Shown here piece by piece: positions 43,795 to 56,400 of a stretch of 64,000 bases of DNA (the first letter of the stretch is position 1; the number at the start of each line of letters is the position of its first letter). Position numbers and translations under genes: made by a program. The notes beneath the pieces were generated by a model that had not been told where the DNA came from, did not search any database, and worked only from the letters and a program-made list of their open reading frames with translations. Source of the stretch: Xestospongia bergquistia. Lineage: Eukaryota > Porifera > Demospongiae > Haplosclerida > Petrosiidae. The stretch is from contig OZ014420.1 in the NCBI GenBank assembly GCA_963965975.1, positions 64,501 through 128,500 on the forward strand, given 5' to 3'.

Positions 43795-46209
43795 ATGACT
43801 GAGCTAGCTGTTGTACTCTTATGTTGTCTCCTGTTCTCACTATGTCAAGGATTGGATAATGGTCTAGCCCTAACTCCACCTAGTAAGTCCATTATATATA
43901 AGGTAGTACATGAACTACACCCTTGGTAACAAGAATAGAGGTTAATGACAACACAATACCTTAGTTATGGCTCTGCCATATAAAGATAAAGCCAATTCGA
44001 TTAGCTTGATTTTAAATAAGCAAAGTTTATGACATGTTTATGAGGATCTGTCAAAGCTAATAATGAGATAATGTCCCTATTATATAGTGGGATAATGAGA
44101 TAATACCCCTATCATATAGTGGGATAATGAGATAATTTCCCTATTATATAGTGGGATAATGAGATAATTTCCCTATTATATAGTGGGATATTGAGATAAT
44201 ATCCCTATTATATAGTGGGATAATGAGATAATTTCCCTATTATATAGTGAGATATTGAGATAATATCCCTATTATATAGTGGGATAATGAGATAATTTCC
44301 CTATTATATAGTGGGATATTGAGATAATATCCCCATTATATAGTGGGATAATGAGATAATGTCCCTATTATATAGTGGGATAATGAGATAATGTCCCTAT
44401 TATATAGTGGGATAATGAGATAATGTCCCTATTATATAGTGGGATAATGAGATAATATCCCTATCATATAGTGGGATAATGAGATAATATCCCTATTATA
44501 TAGTGGGGTTTTGTTCATGGGAAAGATTTGGATGTAATACAAACTGCGAAGATGACCCAGACAATTGTATCAGGTAAGAAGTTAATTCTATGATAATATT
44601 AATATTTATTGTTACACATAGTGAGAACCTATATATGCAAATGGCTGACCACCTTGTAAGTGATGGCTTCAAAGAACTAGGCTACCAATATGTCAATATT
44701 GATGTAAGTTGTTTATCATAATTATTGTATATGTTTTAATAATACACATGTACTATATAAGGATTGTTGGATGTCTAAAGAAAGAGATTCTGAAGGTCGA
44801 CTACAACCTGATCCTCAACGTTTTCCACATGGTATTAAAGCATTAGCAGACTATGTGAGTAACTCCTATTATTAATTTTACTAATTAGATTAATTATTAG
44901 GTTCACAGTAAAGGTCTTAAACTTGGTATATATAATGGTAAGAGCTTGTTAATATAAACTATATATTATCAGTTCATTAGATTTTGGTACAAAGACGTGT
45001 GGTGGATATCCTGGTAGTAGTTCTTCATTACAACTAGATATGGAGGTTTCTATTGTAGTAGCTATATACATCATATATAAAATATTACAATAGACATTTG
45101 CTGAGTGGGGTATAGATATGTTAAAAATGGACGGTTGCTCTGCCAACCTTACTGATATGCCTTTGGGTTATGCGCGTGTGTCACAATATCTAAATGCCAC
45201 TGGACGACCTATACTCTTTTCGTGTAGTTGGCCAACATATTATACTGTATCTAGTAAAACTGTAAGTGAGGGCTTTAATTGGAGATACTATTAATTTCTT
45301 ATTGTGTAGGTTGACTATTCTCTTGCTGCTAAAAGTTGTAATATGTGGCGAAATTATAATGATGTTTCGGTGAGTACATTGGTCATATGACAGTCATGTG
45401 ATCTGTATAATAGGATAGCTGGGCTAGTATAAGTAATGTTGTTCAGTTTTACACTGCACATCAAGATGAGTTCCAACCAGTAGCTGGTCCAGGACATTGG
45501 AATGATCCAGATATGGTACGTAAAATGGGTGTGGACATCTGTAATGAATGGGTGTGGTTTTTAGCTTGTTATTGGTAATTTTGGTTTGAGTTATGAAGAG
45601 CAGAAAGCACAGATGGCAATCTGGTCTGTATTTGCTGCTGTAAGTAACGAGTGTAATAATTAATAGGTGGAGTTTTATTTTAAATACTTTATAGCCTCTT
45701 CTTATGAGTACTGACTTGAGAAATTTGGCAGAAGAATCCAAGAGTATACTTCAAAATGCGTAAATGCTACAATAAGTTAGTTAATATTTGTTAATATATT
45801 GTATATAGAGAGATTATTGCTGTTAACCAAGATAAGTTAGGAAGACAAGCTCGTCAAGTTTACCAGGTATATGACCCTCTAATATTATATTATAATAATC
45901 ATTACTATTAATAGTCTGGTAATGATCGTGTCTTATCTAAACCACTATCTGATGGTTCTTTTGCTGTTGTATTTATTAATATGAATGTTTATTATGGACC
46001 TCATAATATTACTGTTGACTTTAAAACAGTAAGCTTTGAATGGTTCCTCTCCTGTTACTATGGTAACACTATAGGTTGGGTTGACTGCCACTAATGTCAA
46101 TGTCCGAGATCTCTTTCAACAGAAGACTATTGGATTATTTTATAATGAATATACTGCCTATGTTCCACCCTCTGGTGTTGTCATGGTAACAATGACCCCT
46201 ATCGATTGA
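43795..46209 (+). CDS. NAGA: GH27 alpha-galactosidase / alpha-N-acetylgalactosaminidase
   Basis: Lysosomal glycosidase. ATG 43795 gives a signal peptide ([20 protein letters not shown]). Exon 1 ends at 43882 and exon 2 starts at 44504, after a 621-nt intron filled by a minisatellite. Spliced, it reads [13 protein letters not shown], the GH27 start. The nucleophile Asp is in L-K-M-D-G-C and the acid/base Asp in the V-S-D-S-W segment; H-W-N-D-P-D-M-L and [10 protein letters not shown] are intact. G-Y...[16 protein letters not shown] and S-G-V-V-M lean toward NAGA rather than GLA, but substrate choice cannot be settled because one ancestral gene is expected. About ten exons; stop TGA 46207-46209. 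Confidence 0.92.
44061..44503. repeat. 32-bp minisatellite carrying 3' splice-site copies
   Basis: Nearly 14 tandem copies of a 32-bp unit (TGGGATAATGAGATAATATC plus CCTATTATATAG) fill the 3' part of the first GH27 intron. Every unit ends ATTATATAG followed by TGGG. The last such TAG (44501-44503) is the functional acceptor for exon 2, so the array is a series of near-identical acceptor copies. Confidence 0.92.
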
Positions 46210-46336
46210 TTGTTTTCCCCCACAAATACTGTGTCATGTGACTATAATATAATTATGCTACAATCATTAATATTGTTTAATACATTAGCAATAATAGTTT
46301 TATATCACATGATTTTAATGTAATATTACAATAGTA

Positions 46337-46946
46337 TCATGTGACATAGTCTGTAAGTGTGTATGACATGGGTCGTTTTACCTGTGACAACATGACATCT
46401 GTCATGTGAGGATCACATGACCATACACTACAGTAACCAGGCAAAGTAGGTGTAGTTACTATTCAAGAATGAAATCAGGCAATTTATGATGTCATAGTTA
46501 CCTCGTGAAGTCTGGGTAATACTGTCTTTAGAATGTTTTAATTGATATTTTAATTCAATGTTTTTACGATATTTCCACATATTGTATTCATGTTGAGCAC
46601 GACTCTCTTTCTTCATTCTTTCTTCAGCTAATAATTTCCTCTGTTGTCTGTTTAAAAGGAGAATTAATACAAATTTAAAACTAGGCCTGCTACCTAAGTA
46701 TGATTCTATTTTTGTATAACTCCTCGTCTGCTAGTAGTCGTGCTTTCATCCATTGTTTATAAGCCTCTTGACCTCTCTTTCTTCGTTGTTCAATTATTTC
46801 AATCTCTCTCTCTCGCTGTCTCTGTTCAGCTGCTCTTGCTTCCTATCAAACAGACTATTAGTGAACATTATTACTTATTAACTTGCTCGATATGCTCTGT
46901 TCTTCTTCTCTAACCAAGAACGAAATGATTCATCTGTGTTGCTCAT
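46337..46946 (-). CDS. Small coiled-coil protein (CCDC34-like, tentative)
   Basis: ATG 46946 begins MSNTDESFRSWLEKKNRAYR (exon 46887-46946). The next exons (from 46842 down) are a continuous charged helix (E-A-R-A-A-E-Q-R-Q-R-E-R-E; A-Y-K-Q-W-M-K-A-R-L-L-A-D-E; A-Q-H-E-Y-N-M-W-K-Y). The first intron (46843-46886) has a GC donor (GCAAGT) and a normal AG acceptor; the frame works only with this choice. The last exon would end at TGA 46339-46337, less certain. A perfect X-box lies 34 bp upstream, and W-x-K/E-rich repeats of this style occur in ciliary or sperm CCDC proteins. The family assignment is weak. Confidence 0.55.
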
Positions 46947-46980
46947 TTTGTAGACCAGCCCCACCCAAGTATTAAACTTC

Positions 46981-46994
46981 GTTACCATGGTAAC
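46981..46994. promoter_or_regulatory. Perfect RFX X-box palindrome
   Basis: GTTACCATGGTAAC is a 14-bp perfect X-box in the 102-bp head-to-head interval between the coiled-coil gene (start 46946) and the multi-PDZ gene (start 47049). Confidence 0.65.
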
Positions 46995-47048
46995 GTGCAA
47001 CCGTAAAGGGTGTAGCTCAAATTTGCAGACGAAAGGGCGTACGCAGAA

Positions 47049-50000
47049 ATGCCTCTAAATAAAAGCGATGCAGAGAGAGCACTTGATACTCTGTGGCATT
47101 TGAGGAGCCACACAGAAGAGGTCGAAGAGCTCGATTTTTTGCCAGTAGAAGATGCAGCATTCTCTAAAGCTATTTCAATTCTTCATTGTTATTTAACTGA
47201 TGTATTACCAATAGTTCATCCTTCTATCAAATATCCAGAAGACAACAATATCCAGGTCACTATTAATTCAGAAGCTGATCTTCAACAGGTTGAGGTTATC
47301 TGCAGTACAAATCGAGATCCAGGACTAACTTTATTGAATTATTCCATTCAAAGTCATCATTATTATTTTATTAGTCAAATTGAGAAAGGGACAGTTGCTG
47401 ATCGAGCTGGAATATTTAAGAGAGGGGATGTTATATTGGATATTAATAATCATAATCTCTCTCGAGTTACTCCAGAGAAAACTAGGTACATATTTTCTGC
47501 ATCAATTATTTAACTGTTATTATTATTATTAGGTGGTTATTGAGGAGTGCTGCACGATCAGGACGCATCATATTGACTCTAATTACCTGTGATGGAAGGG
47601 TGATCCCATATGCAATAAGAAAGAACACTGAGGTCCTAGAAGTGAGTTCACATCAACATCCGACTCCTATGCCAATCCAGGCTGAAGTCCATGCTATAGT
47701 AGAGTCTCATATGCAAACTCAGAATGAGCCTGATGATTCTGATAAAGCTACATTCCAACGTCGTCCTAGTTTTACGCCATCTATTGGTTCAAAAGATTCA
47801 GATCATGAGACTCTGATCAATACAGTTGAAGTAGCAGCTCATTTCAGTCAAAGTAGCCTCCGCTATTCTGGTAAAAGATTGAGGGGCAAGGTAATAAATC
47901 TCTTGTTATATTATATTAATTAAGGAGTCTTCTTGTTGGATAGAATCAAAAATTGAGAAAATTTTCTTTATCTAAAGACAAGAAGGGAAGTCTGGGAATG
48001 AGACTGTTTGGAGGAAAAGGTACCAAATTTGGAGATATTGGGATTTTTGTAGCAACTTTGGAAGAAGACGGAGCAGCTTTGAAGTGAGAGTTTCAAGATT
48101 GTACATGCCTTCTATAAAGTATAATCTTTTTTTGTGTAGAGATGGTCGTATTAAAAAGGGAGATGAAATATTAATGATTAATGGAAAAAGTGTGGTTGGT
48201 TTACGATTAAATCAAGTTGTCCAAATATTACATAACTCTCAATCACCAGTGCATTTCTTAGTGGCCACTAAAGTAAAGAGTCATTAGTAATAATTAAAGG
48301 GTCATCCTCTCTCTTTTTATAGAATGTAGTAGATGATCTGACAGCTCAATCATCAGTCTCACTTGAATCTACAGCAGAATCTGAAGTTCACCAATTAATA
48401 AAGAAAAGAGAATTGTTATCAGATCCTTCGCCATCTCTTACACAAGATGACCAGACACAAGGATTTAGAAGGACCACTTCTACACCTGGACATGGTATTG
48501 AACCACACCCACTTAATAAGAAACAACAATTTCATAAACTTAGTGACCAAACCATCCACAGAAGTGAAGTGATTGAGTTAAAACCTCTCAAAGGACCTGA
48601 TGACTCTCCTCCTAGAATAGCTACCCTATCTGAACAACCTATTACACAATGGGGTCGACTTTCGGGTAATAATATTAGATATCCTCCTCCTCCACAACCC
48701 ACCAAAAAAACTATAGTTTTACTAAAATCTGAGAATCAGCCTTTGGGGTTTTCCCTATGTGGTGGTAAAGGCAGTAAAAGAGGAGATATAGGTATATTTG
48801 TAAGAAATATTACAAAGGAAGGGATAGCAAGTAAAGATGGTCGCCTTTGTATTGGAGATGAGATTTTATCAGTCAATGGTATCTCTTTTAGTGATTGTAC
48901 TCATAAGGAAGCAGCTCATCTCATTAAGGTAGGACTGCCCCTACAATTAGCATAATTAACATCTTTTATAGAGTATAAAAAATGATGTCGTGAGTTTAGT
49001 GATCCGACCTGGACCAGGTTATTTATCAATACCTAATAAATTACATCGCTCTTTGTCTGTGAAAGGAACTCCGTCTATTATTGTCCTACATCGAGGTAAG
49101 TAACACATACATGTATGTACATGTATTTATAACATTAGGAGTGGAAGAGTTGGGGCTTGAAGTTGCTGGACTGACAGATGACAGAGATGAGTATGGTATT
49201 TTTATTAACCATATTGTTCCTAATTCACCAGCTGATGTCAGCAAAGAACTTCAGTAAGTAATATTAATAAGGAAGCCTCTTTATAATTGAGTGTGTTATT
49301 ACAAGTATTAATGATAGGAACATCCCCAGTTATTATATCATTTCTTATCTAGTCGTGCTGATCAGTTGATATCAATTAATGAGCAAAGTTTGCTTGACGT
49401 ACCAGTAGAAGAGGCTCAGCATATGATATCTGCTGAGGTGTTACCATATGGTGATGTCACTATTGAAATAGTCAGGCCACACAGTATTGAACCTCTTAAC
49501 AAATTATTGTCTAATATTAAAAATGAAGGAACAGGCTATTGGAAAGGGTATGTCCCTCATATAATAACTCCTAATTAGTCTTTTATTATAGGAGTGGAAG
49601 TTTTAGAATGAAAGAAGGGAGAACACAACTCAAGCAAAAATCGTTATCTGAAGAAGAGGTACTTCCCCTTGTTCCTCCTCCTCCATCGTTCTCACCACTT
49701 GATTATGACATCATTGATCTTTTTACGCCAAATAAACTTGGTTCTGCTGTTGAAATGAATGACTTACTTCAATCAGATAACAATATTAACATGGTAAGTG
49801 TCTACATTAATACACTCTATAGTTAGTCTCTATATATAGCAAGGTGCATCGGAGTTTCCAGCTCTTGTAAATGCTATCAAAGAGTCAACTGAAACTGAAG
49901 GAGAGGAGTCTATACTAGCATCTATGACCCCAATGTTGACACGCCCTTCTATTATCTCTCAATATTCATCAGAGTCACCTCGAGGATCAGTAGAACTTGT

Positions 50001-53000
50001 TCATAAGAGAGACTCTGGACTTATTATGTCTGAAACAGATCATTCAGAGGTTCAAGAAACCTCATTTATAAAAACAACACAGGATGACTATCAGATAACA
50101 TCTTTACTTCCATTGTCTGCTCCGCCAGTTCCTATTCCATCAGATGAGGATGGTCTTCCCATTCAATCTACATTGCCACGTGGTTTTCAGGAACTAGTAC
50201 TCACTATAAAGAGACGTGGTAAACGTGGGATGGGGATCACCCTTGTTAACAGTCGAGGGATCACACAAGGGTATCCATTAATACATCGTGCTTTACCTAA
50301 AGGTCTAGGTATTAAAAATGGTCTAAAAGAAGGTGATCGATTAGTTTCAATTAATTCCCAATCTCTCCAGGGACTTACTCTTAGTGAGGCAATGAACATG
50401 TTATCAGATGCTCCCAGTGAATATTCTCTAGTTATTTGGAGAGACCCCAATTACGATATGGATGCATCATCTAGTATGTATTCTGAGAGTCATACTAGTG
50501 TCTCCGATCTTGGGACTGAGTCTTCAAGTAGACCACCTACCACTGACTCACTCTCTTCACTTTTGTCTACTCAAAGAACAAAACTAGATGATGATAAACA
50601 TCTATCATTACAGCAAGAAGACTTATTATCAAATGAATTATCTTCATCTCCTCCTCTTGAAGTGCCAGTTCAATCATCTTCAATACTTCCTGCTAACTTA
50701 CTTCCACCACCTCTTCAAAAGACATCATCTCTACTACCTCCTCCACCTCCTACTGAGTTGCCTCCTACAATCACTACTGAACTACCTCCTCCTCCAAGAG
50801 AGTCACCTCCTCCAGTCCCTACTGAACTACCTCCTCCTCCTCCTCCTCCAAGAGAGTCACCTCCTCCAGTCCCTACTGAACTACCTCCTCCTCCTCCTCC
50901 AAGAGAGTCACCTCCTCCAGTCCCTACTGAACTACCTCCTCCTCCTCCAAGAGAGTCACCTCCTCCAGTCCCTACTGAACTACCTCCACCTCCAAGAGAG
51001 TCACCTCCTCCAGTCCCTACTGAACTACCTCCTCCTCCTCCAAGAGAGTCACCTCCTCCGGTCCCTACTGAACTACCTCCTCCTCCTCCAAGAGAGTCAC
51101 CTCCTCCAGTCCCTACTGAACTACCTCCACCTCCAAGAGAGTCACCTCCTCCAGTCCCTACTGAACTACCTTCTCCTCCTCCAAGAGAGTCACCTCCTCC
51201 AGTCCCTACTGAACTACCTCCACCTCCAAGAGAGTCACCTCCTCCAGTCCCTACTGAACTACCTCCACCTCCAAGAGAGTCACCTCCTCCAGTCCCTACT
51301 GAACTACCTCCACCTCCTCCTCCAAGAGAGTCACCTCCTCCAGTTCCTACCGAACTACCTCCTCCTTCCTTAACAGAGACATCTCCTGTTTTTGCTAAAG
51401 CATTTCACAGGAAGTCACCACCTCGTCCTCCTCCATATGGCTCTCCACGACATATCAAGTAAATGATACTAACTAATATTATTACAAACTTGTAATTATA
51501 TTGTTGTTGTACAGAGCTCCAGTAAAAGTAAAAGAGGAACCTCCTCTGCCACGAGGTCGTCAGGACAAAGGACCTTTTGAAGTGGAGGTCACTAAAGGAT
51601 TGCGTAATTTAGGTTTAACAATGGGGGCAGACAATGGTATGATAGTAGTGAAGAACGTCAGTGCAAGAGCATTAGTTAAAGAGGGCAATATTAAGTAAGT
51701 TTATGGCTTGTAATTGTAATGAGTATGACTCTGTAATTAGACCAGGAGATCAGTTATTATCAATTAATAATGAAATCCTTACTGATCTCAAACAAACTGA
51801 AGCTATAGTTAAAGCTCTTCCAAGAGGTCCCGTTAAAATAATAGCTATGGCTCCACCTCGTGATGTCACTGGAATTATAAAGAAAGAACCCCTTCCACCA
51901 ACAAAACCTCCATCAATGGAAAGTGGGTTGGGTCATATTCAGCCCATTGGCCGTGAGTCTGATGAAGGAGTTATTTCTGTTCAGGTATGAAATTATAATA
52001 CACAATATAATAAAATGATATTATTTCTATCCAGTTATCTCATGAGCCTGGTACAATACTGGGTATTGAATTAGAAGGTGGAGTAGATACACCACAACAA
52101 AATATTTACATTAAGAGTATACAGAAAGACAGTGTGTCTGATTTGTGTGGTAAATTACAACGTGGTGATCAATTATTATCATGTGGTGAGGCCTGTTTTG
52201 TTGGACTAACAAGTTTAGAGGCATGGGATATCTTAAATAGAGCTCCACCCACTGTTGAAATTATAGTTGCTCGTAAAAAGGAGTCATTGTTAAAGTTACG
52301 TACACTTGGTAGTGAAGTACCAATGACCACTACCACCATTACAACACAACCTCATGACAGAAAACAGATCCGGCGTCAATCCCTTTCTCTTCATTTTGCT
52401 ACATCAGGACCAACCACCTCAACCCATACTAGTAGTGAGGACATAAGAGAAACTCCAACCCCTCCTCCGAGACAAAAACTACAATTACAAGAGGAGGAGT
52501 TTACAGTTGTCTTACATCACAAAGAAGGACAAAAATTAGGATTTAGCATTCAAGGTGGCTCTGATGATCCTAGTCTACCCCACCCACATGTAATTATAGA
52601 TATGTATTGTTTAGTGTATAACATTCTTGTTGTTGTTAGGTCAAATTTGTGGACCCTACTGGATTAGCTGCTAATGAAGGACAACTTCGGAGAGGAGACA
52701 AACTTATCTCAGTTAATGGCAACACATTAGATGGTATCACACACAAAAATGCTTTACTCCTTCTAAAAAATGCTGGAGAGAATGTCACATTACAAATCTC
52801 AAGACAAGTCTCACGTTCATCAATGAGTGTGTCATTAAGCAACTCAAACTTACCTTCTAAACAAGTAAGTTAATACTAATTTTATCTGGTCAGTGTCATT
52901 TCACCAAATCCCATTTTGTCTATATTTGCATATTTATATCAACTTATTAAATATAATATCATTTATATCCTATCTGTCCATCTAAATGATTATTTTCTTC

Positions 53001-53416
53001 AGATATCAGGAAATAATAGTCCTGGTAGTAAACATTCCAGTGGTTCTCCATCACCAATATTATCAAGACCAGGTTTACGTGGTAAGCGTACATTGTCAAT
53101 GGCTAGTCGTCTTGGTTTGAGTCAGTCTCAAGGAGTTAAAGTCGTTGAGTTACATAAAGGACCTACTGGATTGGGCATGCATCTTAATGGTAGCTTAAAT
53201 AAAGACAAGGTATTTCCAATCACAATAAAAGAAGTACTACCTGGAGGTGCAGCTTATAAATCTAATAAAATTAATATTGGTGATGTTCTTTTGGAAGCTA
53301 ATAATATAGAGTTTGAAAATATGACACAATCTGAAGCAGTAAAAGCAATTAAAGGATTACCTCAGGGGACAGTCCGATTAGTTCTTCTTGATAAACATTA
53401 TTCTGAACAACAATAA
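47049..53416 (+). CDS. Multi-PDZ scaffold, MPDZ/PATJ-like, with proline-rich repeat
   Basis: Large cell-polarity-type scaffold. The N-terminal 60 residues (MPLNKSDAERALDTLWHL) look L27-like. By eye I count nine PDZ domains, near 47280-47600, 47940-48275, 48710-49010, 49080-49480, 50190-50450, 51560-51860, 52030-52290, 52500-52810 and 53120-53400. Typical signals are G-L-T-L, F-I-S-Q-I-E-K-G-T-V-A-D-R-A-G, R-G-D-V-I-L-D-I-N, and L-G-F-S-I-Q-G-G-S-D. Between PDZ5 and PDZ6 is a 12-copy Pro-rich repeat. Exons are larger than in neighbouring genes. Stop TAA is 53414-53416. MPDZ/PATJ is the closest animal layout (L27 plus many PDZ), but one-to-one orthology is not shown. Confidence 0.85.
50782..51359 (+). 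repeat. Coding minisatellite, 12 copies of a Pro-rich unit
   Basis: Twelve near-identical units of R-E-S-P-P-P-V-P-T-E-L followed by a variable run of Pro. Unit length is 42-51 bp and varies mainly in whole CCT/CCA codons, so the reading frame is kept. Likely SH3- or profilin-type ligands; copy number is probably polymorphic. Confidence 0.93.
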
Positions 53417-53452
53417 CATTATATAAAAATATTTACAGTCATTTTTTAACTA

Positions 53453-56400
53453 TTATTTATTTTCGTCTTTTATCTTCTGTAGTACTTGTAATATATCTAA
53501 TGCCTCACCTAGTAAATTGCAATGAGTAAAACCCTTTATTAATCCTATTAATTATTTATTAATGAACTGACCATATGGTATTCCATGACCCTCTTTCAGT
53601 CCCAGCGGATTAGAAGGTGTTTTACAATCCATTGTCACTTCTTTACGTAAAACAGTGTCAATATCAACAGCACTAAAAAAAGCCACTCCCTATTATAATG
53701 AAGACAATTACATCACAACAAAATAAACTCACTAAAGGCAAGTCCCTCATTCCTAATTGATATGCAAACATTGAACGTGTCCAGATATTAGCAATTTGGA
53801 GAGCTAATGCACATTTGTATCTATCTTCACTGGCTACTAAATAGCGCACTTCATCATGTATTGATATACACAATCTTCCCTTAATATTATACCAGTCTAA
53901 TAGCCATCTCATACTAACTAATAATAAATGAAGATAATCAACAGCTGATGATTGAACTACCCAATTAATACGACTTGTCATAAACTAGAGGAATGATTAA
54001 AGTGGGTGTGGTTGATGACTTAATAAGAATACACCCACCTCGTTACCAACATTTTGGGGGTCTAATGCTCGACTAATTTGACAATTTAATATCGGAGTTC
54101 TTGGTTCTGTTGAGAGAGCAATACTTTCTAGTTTATTAAACATGGCAGACTCCGTACCACCCGACCAGTACTGTCCTAAGACCACACCCCTTGTCTTCCG
54201 ACTAATTAGTCGATAAAGAATTATTCCCAGACACAAACAAGACTAACTTATTAAATTCATTATACCAGTCAGACTTCTTAACAGAGCCATCATCTCTGAC
54301 ACTTATCCCAGCCTCTTGAGCTCTTTCTTGTCCTCTTGTAGTAAGGAGTATACTATATGAGTAGTAACATTTGGTGTATTATGATAGAGTACATACTGGC
54401 ATAGTAAGGAGTGTACTATAAGAGTAAAAATATTGGGTATATTATGATAGAGTACATACCGACGTTCTCCTTTAGTGGTACTATAAAGTGATGATGATTT
54501 TTGCTGTATTTCTTTCTCATTAAGTGAAGGATTAAATTGTTTTAACAACAACTCAGAGAATGGTCTACCAGCACCATAAATACGTCCATAATTAAATATC
54601 TAATTACCAGGGGCAATGAAATGAATCATAATAATATATGTATATCACTTTAGCTTGTTCTCTTGTAATACCAATAGTTTGAGCTGTTTTGCTGTGAAGA
54701 TCACTACCATCAGATTTGTTGCCTTGTAAATTCATCCATCCAAAAGCGGTAGAGCCTACAGATCACATGACACATACAGCTAGTCACATGACATATACAA
54801 CTAGTCATATGACTTGCATACCATGCATTCCAGTGAAGTGGACATCCCCAAGTATTGAAGCAATCCATAATTCTTGACTGTCAACATCAGCACCAACTAT
54901 ATGATAACTGGGAGGAGCTTGAATCATTGCCTTTAATTCTGAACCAACACGAGATTCCTATATTAAACATACAGTTGGAATCACATGACTGACCACGCCT
55001 TCTTACTTTAGCATTACTTGCCGTCAGCCAAGTTGGTTCAACAGCTCTTCTAGTCACTGTCCCTGATACCATTGTTATCGGGAGGATAACTCCGCCCTCT
55101 CCCTCCTTTTGATTTAATACATCATTCTCATTTGTCCATACTACAAATTGGTTTCTAAGATATATGACAACCTAATTAGGGGTGTGGCTTACTCAATTCT
55201 CTTACGAGCTCCTTTCCAGAATGATCCCATTGAGTTCAACTCTAAAATCCTTTGACCTAATTCACCAGCTGCTGAAGTTAAATAACCTGCTTCCATTTTA
55301 GGAAGATAATCTTTTGATAATGGATTACCACAACAAGCCTCAGACCCATTCTACAATAGTCTAGGAATGAAACTATCACACAAAACTATACAGCTTACTT
55401 TATGAGGTAGCTTGAAATAGTAATACTGATCTCCTCCTAATATCACAATATCATCAGATATACCAAATTCTGTTGTCACTTGTGACCTCTTCTTCAAACT
55501 AACACTTTTAGTCTCCAGAAGACCACACCCAAAATTAATAGGAACAACCTCTCGTACACATTGATCTGAATTCATTAATTCCACAGTACCTCCACCCAGC
55601 ATGCTATCTTGAGGAGTCTTTGATGAATTTTCAGTTCTTATTAAAAGTTCTTCTACATCGTCAAAAGTGGGTGTGACAGCCAACGTAGTATTGCTATATA
55701 TAAAATTAATGTGCAATAATTATAATATGAGCCACCCACTCACTTAATAACATCTTCAGGTCCCCATTGTCCAATTTGGTTACGATGTAATGTAACAGGT
55801 ACTATATAGCCCCATCCTAAGGAGGTGTGGTAGTACAATGGATGCCCCTCCCATTTCATACGTAATAAGTAGGGTACAACCCTCATTTGTGGACTAATTA
55901 AAACAGGTCCTGGTTGCCATGGTGAGTAATTAATATTAAGACATAGTTGGCGATACCAGCTAAATTGCGATAAAGACTGATTAATTAAAATTAACAGGGA
56001 CTTACTTAGGATATCCTGGTTTGTGTACTCCTTTTTTAATTTTAGGAGCAGGATTACTGACAATAAATTGATATAAATCATCAGGTTTGTCTTCCATAAG
56101 AGTAAACTCCTCAATATATTGCTCATTAATTTTTCTAATATTTTCTAGTAAATGTTTCATTTGTTTAACAGTTTTTCCCTTTTTTCTCAGCTGCTTAGAT
56201 GACCAGTCCAAATTTGAGAGCCACACATCATTTTTATACCTATAACAAAATGATTAACTTATATCCAAGGGGTTCTACTCACCTTTCATTCTCCATATAC
56301 ATACAAGCTTCATTAGCTAAAGTCATTAATTTATTAGTCAATTCAATTTCCAAGTCTTCAGCAGTATATCTAACAAATACATAATATTTACATCATATAT

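Noticed and set aside
44061..44503. Regular 32-bp repeats resembling a CRISPR array
   Set aside because: The units are contiguous and nearly identical, with no unique spacers, and they lie inside an animal gene intron. It is a minisatellite.
50588..51373. Leu-rich 261-aa open frame overlapping the PDZ scaffold
   Set aside because: It is the +1 frame of the Pro-rich coding repeat (CCT runs read as Leu codons); it has no independent support.
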